DNA of 21,642 nt, taken from IMG/VR virus record IMGVR_UViG_3300020055_000182, positions 1 to 21,642 of that record; one strand, written 5' to 3'. The notes beneath the pieces are model-generated. The model saw nothing but the letters and a program-made list of their open reading frames with translations, did not search any database and was not told where the DNA came from. Numbering within the stretch: position 1 is the first letter of the stretch; every line of letters starts with the position of its first letter. Origin of the DNA: a virus. The position numbers and the translations under genes are program-made. Below, one piece after another: positions 6,395-12,813 of the stretch.

Positions 6395-7863
6395 ATTACG
6401 AAGAATTTGAATTGAACGATGAAGACTGGTTGGTAGCAGAAGAGAATGCCCAACCTTTAACTGAAAGCCTACCAAAGATTGTAGCGGAATTCCAAGCAGA
6501 TGCCGCCAAGGTTTCTCACTTCAATGAGATTCCAGCCGCTATGTCTTTCTTTACCATTCTTGGGCAAATCTGCAAAGAGTTTGTGACCATTCCTACTGGT
6601 AGAAACAGAGAAGACTCCCGCATCCACTTTTGTTGGATTCAAACTTCGGGAACTGGCAAATCCACACTTTGGAACTTTGTTGGCCCTGTGGCCAAGAGAA
6701 CCTTTGAGCGAATCAACAACGGTGGTGTTCATCCCCCATTGACTTCTCCAATTGATAATCATCAAATGCCCCGCCGGTTTGACATTTTCGGCGTTACCGA
6801 CTATACCGACTCAGTGCTTCTTGGGACTTACAATGAAGACATTGACGAGGAAGGCAACAAGTCACTAGAGCGAGTTGCTGGCCTCCTTGAAGGTAGCGGG
6901 CTTGCCCATTGGGACGAGTTTGAATACTCCGGCATCTTCAAGCAAAGCCAGCACAAAGAGAACTCAATCGTTTATCTCAATACTTTGATGAACACTCTTG
7001 CTGGTGAATCTTGGGTTATCTCCAAAGCATTGACAAAGTTCGGCGGGGAAATCATGCACTGCTATTCGGAACGCTCTGTTCTAGCAATGACCTATCCACC
7101 AAATAACCTCAACAATGTGATTGCTGAGAAAGGTGTTCTTCAAAGAATGGTCATGTATGTGGTTGATGTTCCCGATGCAGTTCAGCACCAAATGCGTCTT
7201 GAGCAACTGTCAAAGGTTGGAACCATTGAAGAAATCAATCAGCCCATTGACAAGTATGTGAATGGACTCATGGAGATTTACAACATGCTCAAGGAACACC
7301 ACGAAGAGATGGGCGGTGACTCTACCAAAACCATTCGCTTTGCCGAAGGATTCAATGCTAACTTGATTCTTGAATACAAGAACATGAGAGCAGAACTGTC
7401 CAAGTGCCGAAAGGAAGTGGCTGAGTTGGCTTCCAATTTTACCACTCGTTTGATGGTGAACCTTACGAAGATGAGCGTTCTCGTTTGCATTGCTCGCAGT
7501 CTTAACATTAAGGACAAAAATGCCCGATTTTTGGTAACTGGTCAGCATGTCCGTGAAGCCGCTCTTATCATGAGGAAGTGTTATATCAGTCTGGTTTCTT
7601 GGCTTGAACAGAGCCTAAAGGTTCGCAAGGCGAGCATCGCTGAAAAATCGCTTGAACCCCAATTCATGTCAATTTACAAAGAATCGGAAAAGGACGAAGA
7701 GGGCTTCATTCACAAGAGCAAATTCCTAAATGGCGTTATTGAGAAAACGGGCAAATCAAAGGCGCAGATTTACAGACACTTCAAATCTATTGAACACAAG
7801 TTTGATGAGAAAGCACACGGGAAATACAAGTATATCCGACTGATTGGAGATGATGTAGAATGA
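6391..7863 (+). CDS. DUF3987-like P-loop ATPase, possible replicative helicase, with C-terminal winged helix
   Basis: A 490-aa protein with a clear Walker A (TSGTGKST, residues 85-92, K90) and a Walker B-like segment LAHWDEFE (D175, E176). A downstream strand SVLAMTYPP (about 229-237) and GVLQRM (R252) sit where sensor and arginine-finger elements would be expected. Layout and spacing resemble the DUF3987 family, often found beside phage primases. The last 75 residues (ISEKSLEP-like region, then KSKAQIYRHFKSIE) look like a winged-helix DNA-binding domain. Lying between the primase and exonuclease genes, it is the best helicase or loader candidate in this window, but helicase activity is inference. 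The start overlaps the upstream stop by 4 nt (ATGA). Confidence 0.75.
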   Translation: MNYEEFELNDEDWLVAEENAQPLTESLPKIVAEFQADAAKVSHFNEIPAAMSFFTILGQICKEFVTIPTGRNREDSRIHFCWIQTSGTGKSTLWNFVGPVAKRTFERINNGGVHPPLTSPIDNHQMPRRFDIFGVTDYTDSVLLGTYNEDIDEEGNKSLERVAGLLEGSGLAHWDEFEYSGIFKQSQHKENSIVYLNTLMNTLAGESWVISKALTKFGGEIMHCYSERSVLAMTYPPNNLNNVIAEKGVLQRMVMYVVDVPDAVQHQMRLEQLSKVGTIEEINQPIDKYVNGLMEIYNMLKEHHEEMGGDSTKTIRFAEGFNANLILEYKNMRAELSKCRKEVAELASNFTTRLMVNLTKMSVLVCIARSLNIKDKNARFLVTGQHVREAALIMRKCYISLVSWLEQSLKVRKASIAEKSLEPQFMSIYKESEKDEEGFIHKSKFLNGVIEKTGKSKAQIYRHFKSIEHKFDEKAHGKYKYIRLIGDDVE

Positions 7864-8087
7864 CGAAATGGGAAAACACATACCTCGTATTTGATGTAAC
7901 GAAAGGACCGAAAGTGATTATTGAAACCTTGAACACTTACGGCGAAGATGGCTGGGAATGTTGTTCCATGCTTACCGTCGCTGGCTCAAACATCGTTGCT
8001 TTCCTCAAGAAAGCCATCGCTACGGAAGAGAAACCAAAGGTAGACAAGGAGCAGGAAAAGGTTTCTAAACTTTGGTCGGGTGAATAA
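7860..8087 (+). CDS. DUF4177-like small protein
   Basis: A 75-aa protein. Residues 4-53 have the pattern of DUF4177: an N-terminal beta strand (WENTYLVFDV), a helix with LNTYGEDGWECC (the family's G-x-x-GWE core), and a final strand (SNIVAFLKKA). The last 20 residues are charged and probably flexible. The family is small, common in phages and bacteria, and of unknown function. The ATG overlaps the ATPase stop (ATGA), so its translation is probably coupled to the ATPase. The SD-like GGTGA of the next gene overlaps its last codons. Confidence 0.72.
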   Translation: MTKWENTYLVFDVTKGPKVIIETLNTYGEDGWECCSMLTVAGSNIVAFLKKAIATEEKPKVDKEQEKVSKLWSGE

Positions 8088-8092
8088 TCACC
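8079..8092 (+). promoter_or_regulatory. Small hairpin holding the ribosome-binding site of the DEDDy exonuclease
   Basis: GGTGA (8079-8083) pairs perfectly with TCACC (8088-8092) around the loop ATAA, ending at the base before the exonuclease ATG at 8093. GGTGA is also the likely ribosome-binding sequence. The stop codon of the upstream DUF4177-like gene lies in this region, so ribosomes finishing that gene would open the hairpin, giving coupling. The stem is only five pairs, so the effect may be weak. Confidence 0.35.
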
Positions 8093-8686
8093 ATGTCAGT
8101 TCTAGCCTTGGATATTGAAACCAAGAACATGTCCCACGACATTGGCGGTTTTGGTAACACGCACATGTTCCAAGTTTCTACTGTCGCTACTTGGGACGGC
8201 AATACTGGAACAGTCTATGTTGATGAGCCAGTTAGCGAGTTTGCAAAGTCGGGCCACATCATCAAATCGCTTGGTGAGTTGAAGTATGACTTGGACGAGC
8301 ATTTCCAAAAGGGAGGTGTTCTTTTGGGCCACAACTTGGCGGCATTTGACTTGCCCGTTCTTCGTGACTCAATGGACATTTACTGCATTCACAAATACTT
8401 GAGCGAAGAGAAATACATTGACACTTCCAAGGTTTTGCTGAAAGAACATGGTGAGCGGTTTCAACTCAAGAACCTTGTCAAATGCACCATGCAGGATTCT
8501 AAACTCATGGATAGTGCAGATGCGCCCCGCCTTTGGAAGATGGGTCGCTTTGACGAAGTGGTTGAGTATTGCATGAAAGATACTCAGTTGGTCTACGACC
8601 TGTGGGATTACGGTAAGCAGAATGGAATCGTCAAAGCGTTTTCCATCAACAATGAAGAGTTTGTGGATTTGGAGGTGAATTGGTAA
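8093..8686 (+). CDS. DnaQ-like DEDDy 3'-5' exonuclease
   Basis: This 197-aa stand-alone exonuclease has all DEDDy motifs: Exo I LALDIETK (D7, E9), Exo II LLGHNLAAFDLPVL (N81, D86) and Exo III YCMKDTQ (Y159-x3-D163). The length is that of a bare RNase H-fold exonuclease without a polymerase. It degrades single-stranded 3' ends (family knowledge). As PolB already has its own intact proofreading domain, this enzyme may serve in repair, primer or RNA trimming, or end processing (inference). The GGTGA at 8079-8083 is the likely ribosome-binding site, and it lies within a short hairpin just before the ATG. It overlaps the next gene by one base (TAATG). Confidence 0.92.
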   Translation: MSVLALDIETKNMSHDIGGFGNTHMFQVSTVATWDGNTGTVYVDEPVSEFAKSGHIIKSLGELKYDLDEHFQKGGVLLGHNLAAFDLPVLRDSMDIYCIHKYLSEEKYIDTSKVLLKEHGERFQLKNLVKCTMQDSKLMDSADAPRLWKMGRFDEVVEYCMKDTQLVYDLWDYGKQNGIVKAFSINNEEFVDLEVNW

Positions 8687-8838
8687 TGACTGGTTGGGAA
8701 TGGTTTTGGTTGATTGTTTTCCTTGTCGTGCTGATGCTTCTCTTCTTTGCCGCATTCGGTGGTTCAAACATCACGGAAGAATCCGTGGAAGAATACATGA
8801 ACCGTCTTATGGGCAAAGATGAGGCTAGGCAGAAATGA
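8686..8838 (+). CDS. 50-aa membrane microprotein
   Basis: A 50-codon frame starts in TAATG at the exonuclease stop, with a GGAGGTGA sequence upstream (about 8671-8678). Residues 3-25 (from GWEWFWLIVFLV to FAAFGG) are one hydrophobic, tryptophan-rich membrane segment. A 25-residue charged tail follows (EESVEEYMNRLMGKDEARQK). It overlaps the next gene by 4 nt (ATGA). No known family. With the genes at 1762 and 4196 it makes three single-TM microproteins in this operon; a small membrane-acting lysis or superinfection protein is also possible, but unproven. Confidence 0.65.
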   Translation: MTGWEWFWLIVFLVVLMLLFFAAFGGSNITEESVEEYMNRLMGKDEARQK

Positions 8839-8993
8839 CATTGAAACAATCGTGTGCATACTGCAAAGCAAAAACCCTTGCAAAAAGGTTGCAAGGATTC
8901 TACATTGGCTCAACAGAGCGAGTCAAACTTTGGGAGTGTAGAAACTGCGGAGGCATTTGGTCTTCAAAGACCCTTACGGGGGGAGAGTCTTAG
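8835..8993 (+). CDS. 52-aa zinc-ribbon protein, last gene of the replication operon
   Basis: The ATG overlaps the upstream stop (ATGA). The product has two CxxC knuckles (CAYC near residue 7 and CRNC near residue 35) about 25 residues apart, joined by a basic and beta-prone stretch, and ends in a Gly/Ser-rich tail. This is a small zinc ribbon, probably nucleic-acid binding (inference). Its last codons form the left arm of the downstream terminator hairpin, and its TAG stop lies in the loop, so translation to the end of this gene would overlap termination. Confidence 0.65.
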   Translation: MTLKQSCAYCKAKTLAKRLQGFYIGSTERVKLWECRNCGGIWSSKTLTGGES

Positions 8994-9017
8994 GATTCTC
9001 CCCCCAAGATTTTTTTT
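8978..9017 (+). terminator. Intrinsic-type terminator of the replication operon
   Basis: A 9-bp perfect GC-rich stem pairs GGGGGGAGA (8978-8986) with TCTCCCCCC (8997-9005). It extends by three more pairs including one G-T wobble (8987-8989 with 8994-8996), leaving the loop TTAG. A run of eight T residues follows at 9010-9017, and another five T shortly after. There is no T-run on the opposite strand next to the stem, so it should act on plus-strand transcripts only. It sits exactly where the two convergent operons meet. Archaeal termination needs mainly the T-tract; the strong hairpin is extra. Confidence 0.85.
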
Positions 9018-9051
9018 GGCTTTTTGCGCCATCTACAATTTTGCATAAACT

Positions 9052-9921
9052 TCAAAGTGGCTGGCTTTGCATTTCTTGCATCTTTCTGGCGTAGTTGACG
9101 GGCTTAACGAGGTCTTTTGGTAAAACTCCACAATTGAAACCCCATGCAATGAGATGTTTAGCAAGCCTTTCTGTTGAAATGTTGGCCCCACTATTCTCGG
9201 TAAACGGGCAACCGCCTAAGCCGCCGACGCTCGCATCAAACTGCTTAACTCCTGCAAATAGGCCAGCCTTGACCAACTCAAACGCTTTGTCTTCGTCGCC
9301 TTTGTGGTGAAGATGCAACGCACTTCTCATTTTCTCTTCCTTTGCGATTTTAGCAAATTGTTTGACCTGTTTGGCAGTTCCGCATCCTACTGTATCGGCA
9401 AAAACCACAGTGTTGCCGAACATCTTGGCGTCCCTAACACAGTTTCTAATTACTTCTTCGCTGAATGTCCCCGAATACGGAGAACCGAAAGCCATAGAGA
9501 TGTAAACTCTCACATCTTTCTTTTGTGATTTCATGAATGTTTTATACATGAGAATAATCTCATTTCTTGTCTTTCCCATGTTTTTGAGATTAAATGTTTC
9601 GCATGGCGAAAAGACGATATTGATTTTTTTCGCACCCATCTTCATGGCCCTCTCATAGCCCCGCTGATTCATCACAAGAACGCCCCCTCTTTGATACACA
9701 TGCTCCGCATCGGCCATTTGTGGAACTAGCCTTGGGTGGGCCATGCTTGTTTCTTCTACATGGCTTAACCCGGCCTCGTAGAGCGAGGTGATGAAGTCAC
9801 GCTTCATTTCAGTAGGGATGAAGGTAGGGAGTGATTGCAGGCCGTCCCTTGGGCTGACCTCATAGATTGAAACTCTCACGCACTGACATTTAAGTGTAGA
9901 AAATAAACCTTGCGGAATCAC
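9052..9921 (-). CDS. HMG-CoA lyase-like enzyme (DRE-TIM metallolyase), auxiliary metabolic gene
   Basis: A 289-aa complete enzyme closely following 3-hydroxy-3-methylglutaryl-CoA lyase, which cleaves HMG-CoA to acetoacetate and acetyl-CoA. Visible active-site residues, by comparison with the human enzyme from memory: EVSPRDGLQ (R25, D26), VEETS (E56), the nearly identical VPQMAD stretch, ADTVGCGT (D176), the metal-binding HxH (H203, H205), the HMGL-specific loop GGLGGCPF (C238), and N247 in the SGANISTE segment. A difference is HLHHKGDE where the family has HCHDTYGQ. The start is a GTG overlapping the fibre gene stop (GTGA); a second GTG at 9879 would give 275 aa and a more usual N-terminus. 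It is the last gene of the tail operon, so probably expressed late. Related DRE-TIM enzymes are less likely because of the CPF loop. Confidence 0.88.
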   Translation of the reverse strand: MIPQGLFSTLKCQCVRVSIYEVSPRDGLQSLPTFIPTEMKRDFITSLYEAGLSHVEETSMAHPRLVPQMADAEHVYQRGGVLVMNQRGYERAMKMGAKKINIVFSPCETFNLKNMGKTRNEIILMYKTFMKSQKKDVRVYISMAFGSPYSGTFSEEVIRNCVRDAKMFGNTVVFADTVGCGTAKQVKQFAKIAKEEKMRSALHLHHKGDEDKAFELVKAGLFAGVKQFDASVGGLGGCPFTENSGANISTERLAKHLIAWGFNCGVLPKDLVKPVNYARKMQEMQSQPL

Positions 9922-12470
9922 TTCAATCTCACGAATTCAAGAAATGACACTCTCGTTGTTCCGAGGGTGTTTCCTCGGTATTGGAAATTGGCTTGGTTAA
10001 AATAATACTCAATGCTTTCAATCGTCGTTCCACCTTCAACGGTGAATTGAACAGGGGTGGTAATGGCTGATTGTGCGCTACTCACATATTCTTGTTCACG
10101 ATGATAGAAGAATTGCCCATCTTGTGCTACGGCGTTAGCGTTTCCTCTCACAATCCACAGGCCATTTCCTGTTGAGTTAGCGGTGCTGATAAGCCAAAGA
10201 TGAATAATAACGAGATACATTTCATCCGAAGAAGAACCAATGGTAATTTGTCCAGCGGTAGGGTCCGGTGATGGTGGGGCTATGGTGAGAATCCCATCGG
10301 GGTCATCCACATTCCAACGAGATGTATCGCCAAAATCAATTGTAATCCAATTATTAGCCGTTTGAGCAGAATCGGGAGCGATACAATCCAATTTAGCAAC
10401 ACTACCCGATGCGCTAGCACCATCATCAACATTGAGCATTGTTCGCACTTCAGCAGGAGTTAATTCCTCACTATCACCACTACCAGCATCATTACGACCA
10501 AGAATGGTGTTGGTTGCCACATTAGAAACTACATCAACCGTTCCTCCTGCAACATCAACAAATGACAATTGACCTGCACCATCTGTTTCTAAAACTTGGC
10601 CGTTAGTGCCATCAGCAGTAGGCCAATTTAGCCCATCCAAAACAATTTTACCCGTCCCATCAGGAGTAATTGTAATATCGCCATTAGATGCTGAAACAAT
10701 GTCTTTTCCGTTCACATCTAAGTTTCCACCTAATTGTGGCGTAGTATCTTCAACAACATTTAAGATACCTGTATCTGTATCGGTATCTGTATCGGTATCA
10801 AGAATATACCATCCGACAGGAACAGAAGCCACATCATTGACATATTGAAGCGTAATGCCTTCCATTGTTTCTAATGTGATTTGTGTTGGGCCTGTTCTCC
10901 TTTGGTCTGTAGCGGCTCCCGACCCATCAACAACGCTTGTAGTGTTAATGATTGATTGGGTAGCGGCAATATTCTTGATGTGAATAATTTGCCCATTTGT
11001 TCCATCAGCCAAATTCAATGTAGAACTAATGTAATAAACGCTATCGTCAAAACCCGGCGAGGCTAAATCCGAAATAGAAGTAGCAGGGTCAATAGGAATA
11101 ATCTCAGTTTCACCGTTGTTTTTGAAACCATCAACAGTCACATGGTTGGTAGTTGTTCGCCCACGGTCTGTAACTGCCTGTAATGTATCTGCTTCTGTTG
11201 AAGTAATAGTAAAGTTGGGATAAGTCCCTGTAACTGCGGTAATGCCTGCTCCGGTCAAACTTACCGTTTGGTCGGGTGCTGAATTGACGACTTCAAGAGT
11301 TGAGCCAGCACCACCATCGTTAAGCGTAATTCCTGTTCCAGCAGTAATTTGCCGAGCGGTGGGAATAGAGGAAGCATTGGTAGTTACAAATCCATCGTTG
11401 GTTACATCGTTTGAACGACCCGAACCTTGAACAAGAATCTTAGCCGTTCCCGAAGAACCAGCAGTAAAAGTGGATAGGTGAACAATTCTTCCAATGTTTT
11501 GAATTGCATCTGTGTCGGCAGTTGGGCGAGTATTGGTTAGTTTCCCAACATTTGGTGAAAGGTAGATAATGTCACCTTCGGAGTAAGAACCAGCATCAAA
11601 CAAAGTCGCAGAAATATCTCCAGTTAAACCTTGAACAACGACTTTACCGTTTCCACTAGCAGTAATGGTATCATAGACTAGGCCAATAGCAGGATATTTG
11701 CTTGTGGCAATAGTAGCATCAGCCAGTTGAACAGTAATCCTTCCCGAAGCGTAATTTGTTGGATAAACTGGCGCACCAGCAGTTAATCCTGCACCGCTAC
11801 CATCAGTAATGCTTTCAACAACAGTAATCTCGGAATACCCGTTAGGAACCTCAAAATTCCCATTTTGCACTTCCAAGTCGCCAGTCGTAACTCTTACCTT
11901 TCCTGTTCCCGAAGGAGTAAAGTCCATGTTTGTGTTTGAAGAACCCGTGAAAGTAACATCTGTTCCATCACTTGTAATTGACATTTCTTCGCTATATGTC
12001 CCGCTTCCTTCCCCAATGCTCAAACTGTTCTTGGTCTTGTTCACGGTAAGATACTGAACGCTTAGTGGGTTTGCACCGGTATGTGTAAGCACGGCAATAA
12101 TTGTATCACCAGCAGTGTATTCTGCAACTTTATCTGCCGCAGTAGGGTTTCGCAGAACAACCGTAGGAGAAGCCCCACTTGGAGCCACAAGAAGATGGTA
12201 GCCGTTGGTGTAGGAAGAACTCAAAGTCAACGAATCTCCGGTAACATCAACCAATTCCCCATCTCTGAAAATCTTACCATCTGCTACTGTAAGAGCAGTA
12301 GCGTCTGTTCCAGTAATGTCAAATCCGCTGATAGCATAGTTCTGCCCAAGACCATCAGATAGGGCTTTGATTAATCCGGTATGCGGAAAGTCCACACCAT
12401 CTTCAATTTGATTCGGTGTTCCAGTCGTGCTTTGTCCGTAGAAATTTGGGTTACTTACCATATCACTCAA
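9918..12470 (-). CDS. 850-aa tail fibre / receptor-binding-type protein
   Basis: A long, Gly/Thr/Ser/Asp-rich protein of beta-repeat type with almost no Cys. An N-terminal region (about 1-150, with FPHTGLIKALSDG and VADGKIFRDGELVDV) resembles virion-attachment ends of tail proteins. The shaft has recurring short motifs such as TPSGTGK/TPDGTGK and ADGTNGQ, common in marine phage fibres. A DT repeat lies near residues 557-566. The last 110 residues are richer in aromatics (for example YLVIIHLWL and QANFQYRG) and may form a globular receptor-binding tip; a C1q/TNF-like sandwich is possible but unproven. It lies downstream of the hub and small tail genes, the usual fibre position. Confidence 0.75.
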   Translation of the reverse strand: MSDMVSNPNFYGQSTTGTPNQIEDGVDFPHTGLIKALSDGLGQNYAISGFDITGTDATALTVADGKIFRDGELVDVTGDSLTLSSSYTNGYHLLVAPSGASPTVVLRNPTAADKVAEYTAGDTIIAVLTHTGANPLSVQYLTVNKTKNSLSIGEGSGTYSEEMSITSDGTDVTFTGSSNTNMDFTPSGTGKVRVTTGDLEVQNGNFEVPNGYSEITVVESITDGSGAGLTAGAPVYPTNYASGRITVQLADATIATSKYPAIGLVYDTITASGNGKVVVQGLTGDISATLFDAGSYSEGDIIYLSPNVGKLTNTRPTADTDAIQNIGRIVHLSTFTAGSSGTAKILVQGSGRSNDVTNDGFVTTNASSIPTARQITAGTGITLNDGGAGSTLEVVNSAPDQTVSLTGAGITAVTGTYPNFTITSTEADTLQAVTDRGRTTTNHVTVDGFKNNGETEIIPIDPATSISDLASPGFDDSVYYISSTLNLADGTNGQIIHIKNIAATQSIINTTSVVDGSGAATDQRRTGPTQITLETMEGITLQYVNDVASVPVGWYILDTDTDTDTDTGILNVVEDTTPQLGGNLDVNGKDIVSASNGDITITPDGTGKIVLDGLNWPTADGTNGQVLETDGAGQLSFVDVAGGTVDVVSNVATNTILGRNDAGSGDSEELTPAEVRTMLNVDDGASASGSVAKLDCIAPDSAQTANNWITIDFGDTSRWNVDDPDGILTIAPPSPDPTAGQITIGSSSDEMYLVIIHLWLISTANSTGNGLWIVRGNANAVAQDGQFFYHREQEYVSSAQSAITTPVQFTVEGGTTIESIEYYFNQANFQYRGNTLGTTRVSFLEFVRLK
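10771..10800 (-). repeat. Hexamer/12-mer tandem repeat encoding a DT run in the fibre
   Basis: Five consecutive hexamers of the form GTATCN on the plus strand, alternating GTATCT and GTATCG, so the true period is 12 bp (2.5 copies). On the coding minus strand they give the alternating Asp-Thr run in the fibre shaft. All units are multiples of three, so copy-number slippage would change shaft length without breaking the frame. Confidence 0.85.
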
Positions 12471-12813
12471 CCTCCATTAGAATAAAAATCTCAAGGGTTT
12501 CATCTGTTGCAAATGGGCCAACTCCATCAAAGTTGACTCTTTGTAGCATTTCACTGCTACTGTTGAAAATACCTGCTTCACGAATGACTTTCCCTTGAAT
12601 GGTATTGCCATAAATCGTCAGTTTGACTTCAACCACATTAATGTCGGACTTTGACCTAACAATTGTAGGTGTGACGGAAAGAGGCACATCTAGCGCAGTA
12701 GCAGTTGGATTCGTTGAGTTCCCACCTAGCCCAACCTTGCCCGAATTGATGTAAGGGGTGGTGGCGGTCGCCAAGTAGGTCGCAATCGCTTCTTTCAAGG
12801 TATCAGTAATCAA
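12463..12813 (-). CDS. 116-aa small tail protein (TTG start)
   Basis: The start codon is TTG, chosen because it overlaps the upstream stop as TTGA and has a strong GGAGG site 7 nt upstream (minus strand, inside the end of the hub gene); no ATG fits. The product has an N-terminal helix (TDTLKEAIATYL) and a beta-rich body. Its C-terminal half, containing GKVIREAGIFN and ETLEIFILMEVE, resembles small phage baseplate/tail proteins whose genes lie just before fibres. It may join the hub to the fibre (inference from position and size). It overlaps the fibre gene start by 8 nt. No named family is claimed. Confidence 0.65.
   Translation of the reverse strand: MITDTLKEAIATYLATATTPYINSGKVGLGGNSTNPTATALDVPLSVTPTIVRSKSDINVVEVKLTIYGNTIQGKVIREAGIFNSSSEMLQRVNFDGVGPFATDETLEIFILMEVE

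Noticed and set aside
8835-9048. 64-aa plus-strand frame beginning at 8854 after the exonuclease
   Set aside because: It is out of frame with the 52-aa zinc-ribbon gene that starts in an ATGA overlap at 8835, lacks a domain, and runs through the terminator.
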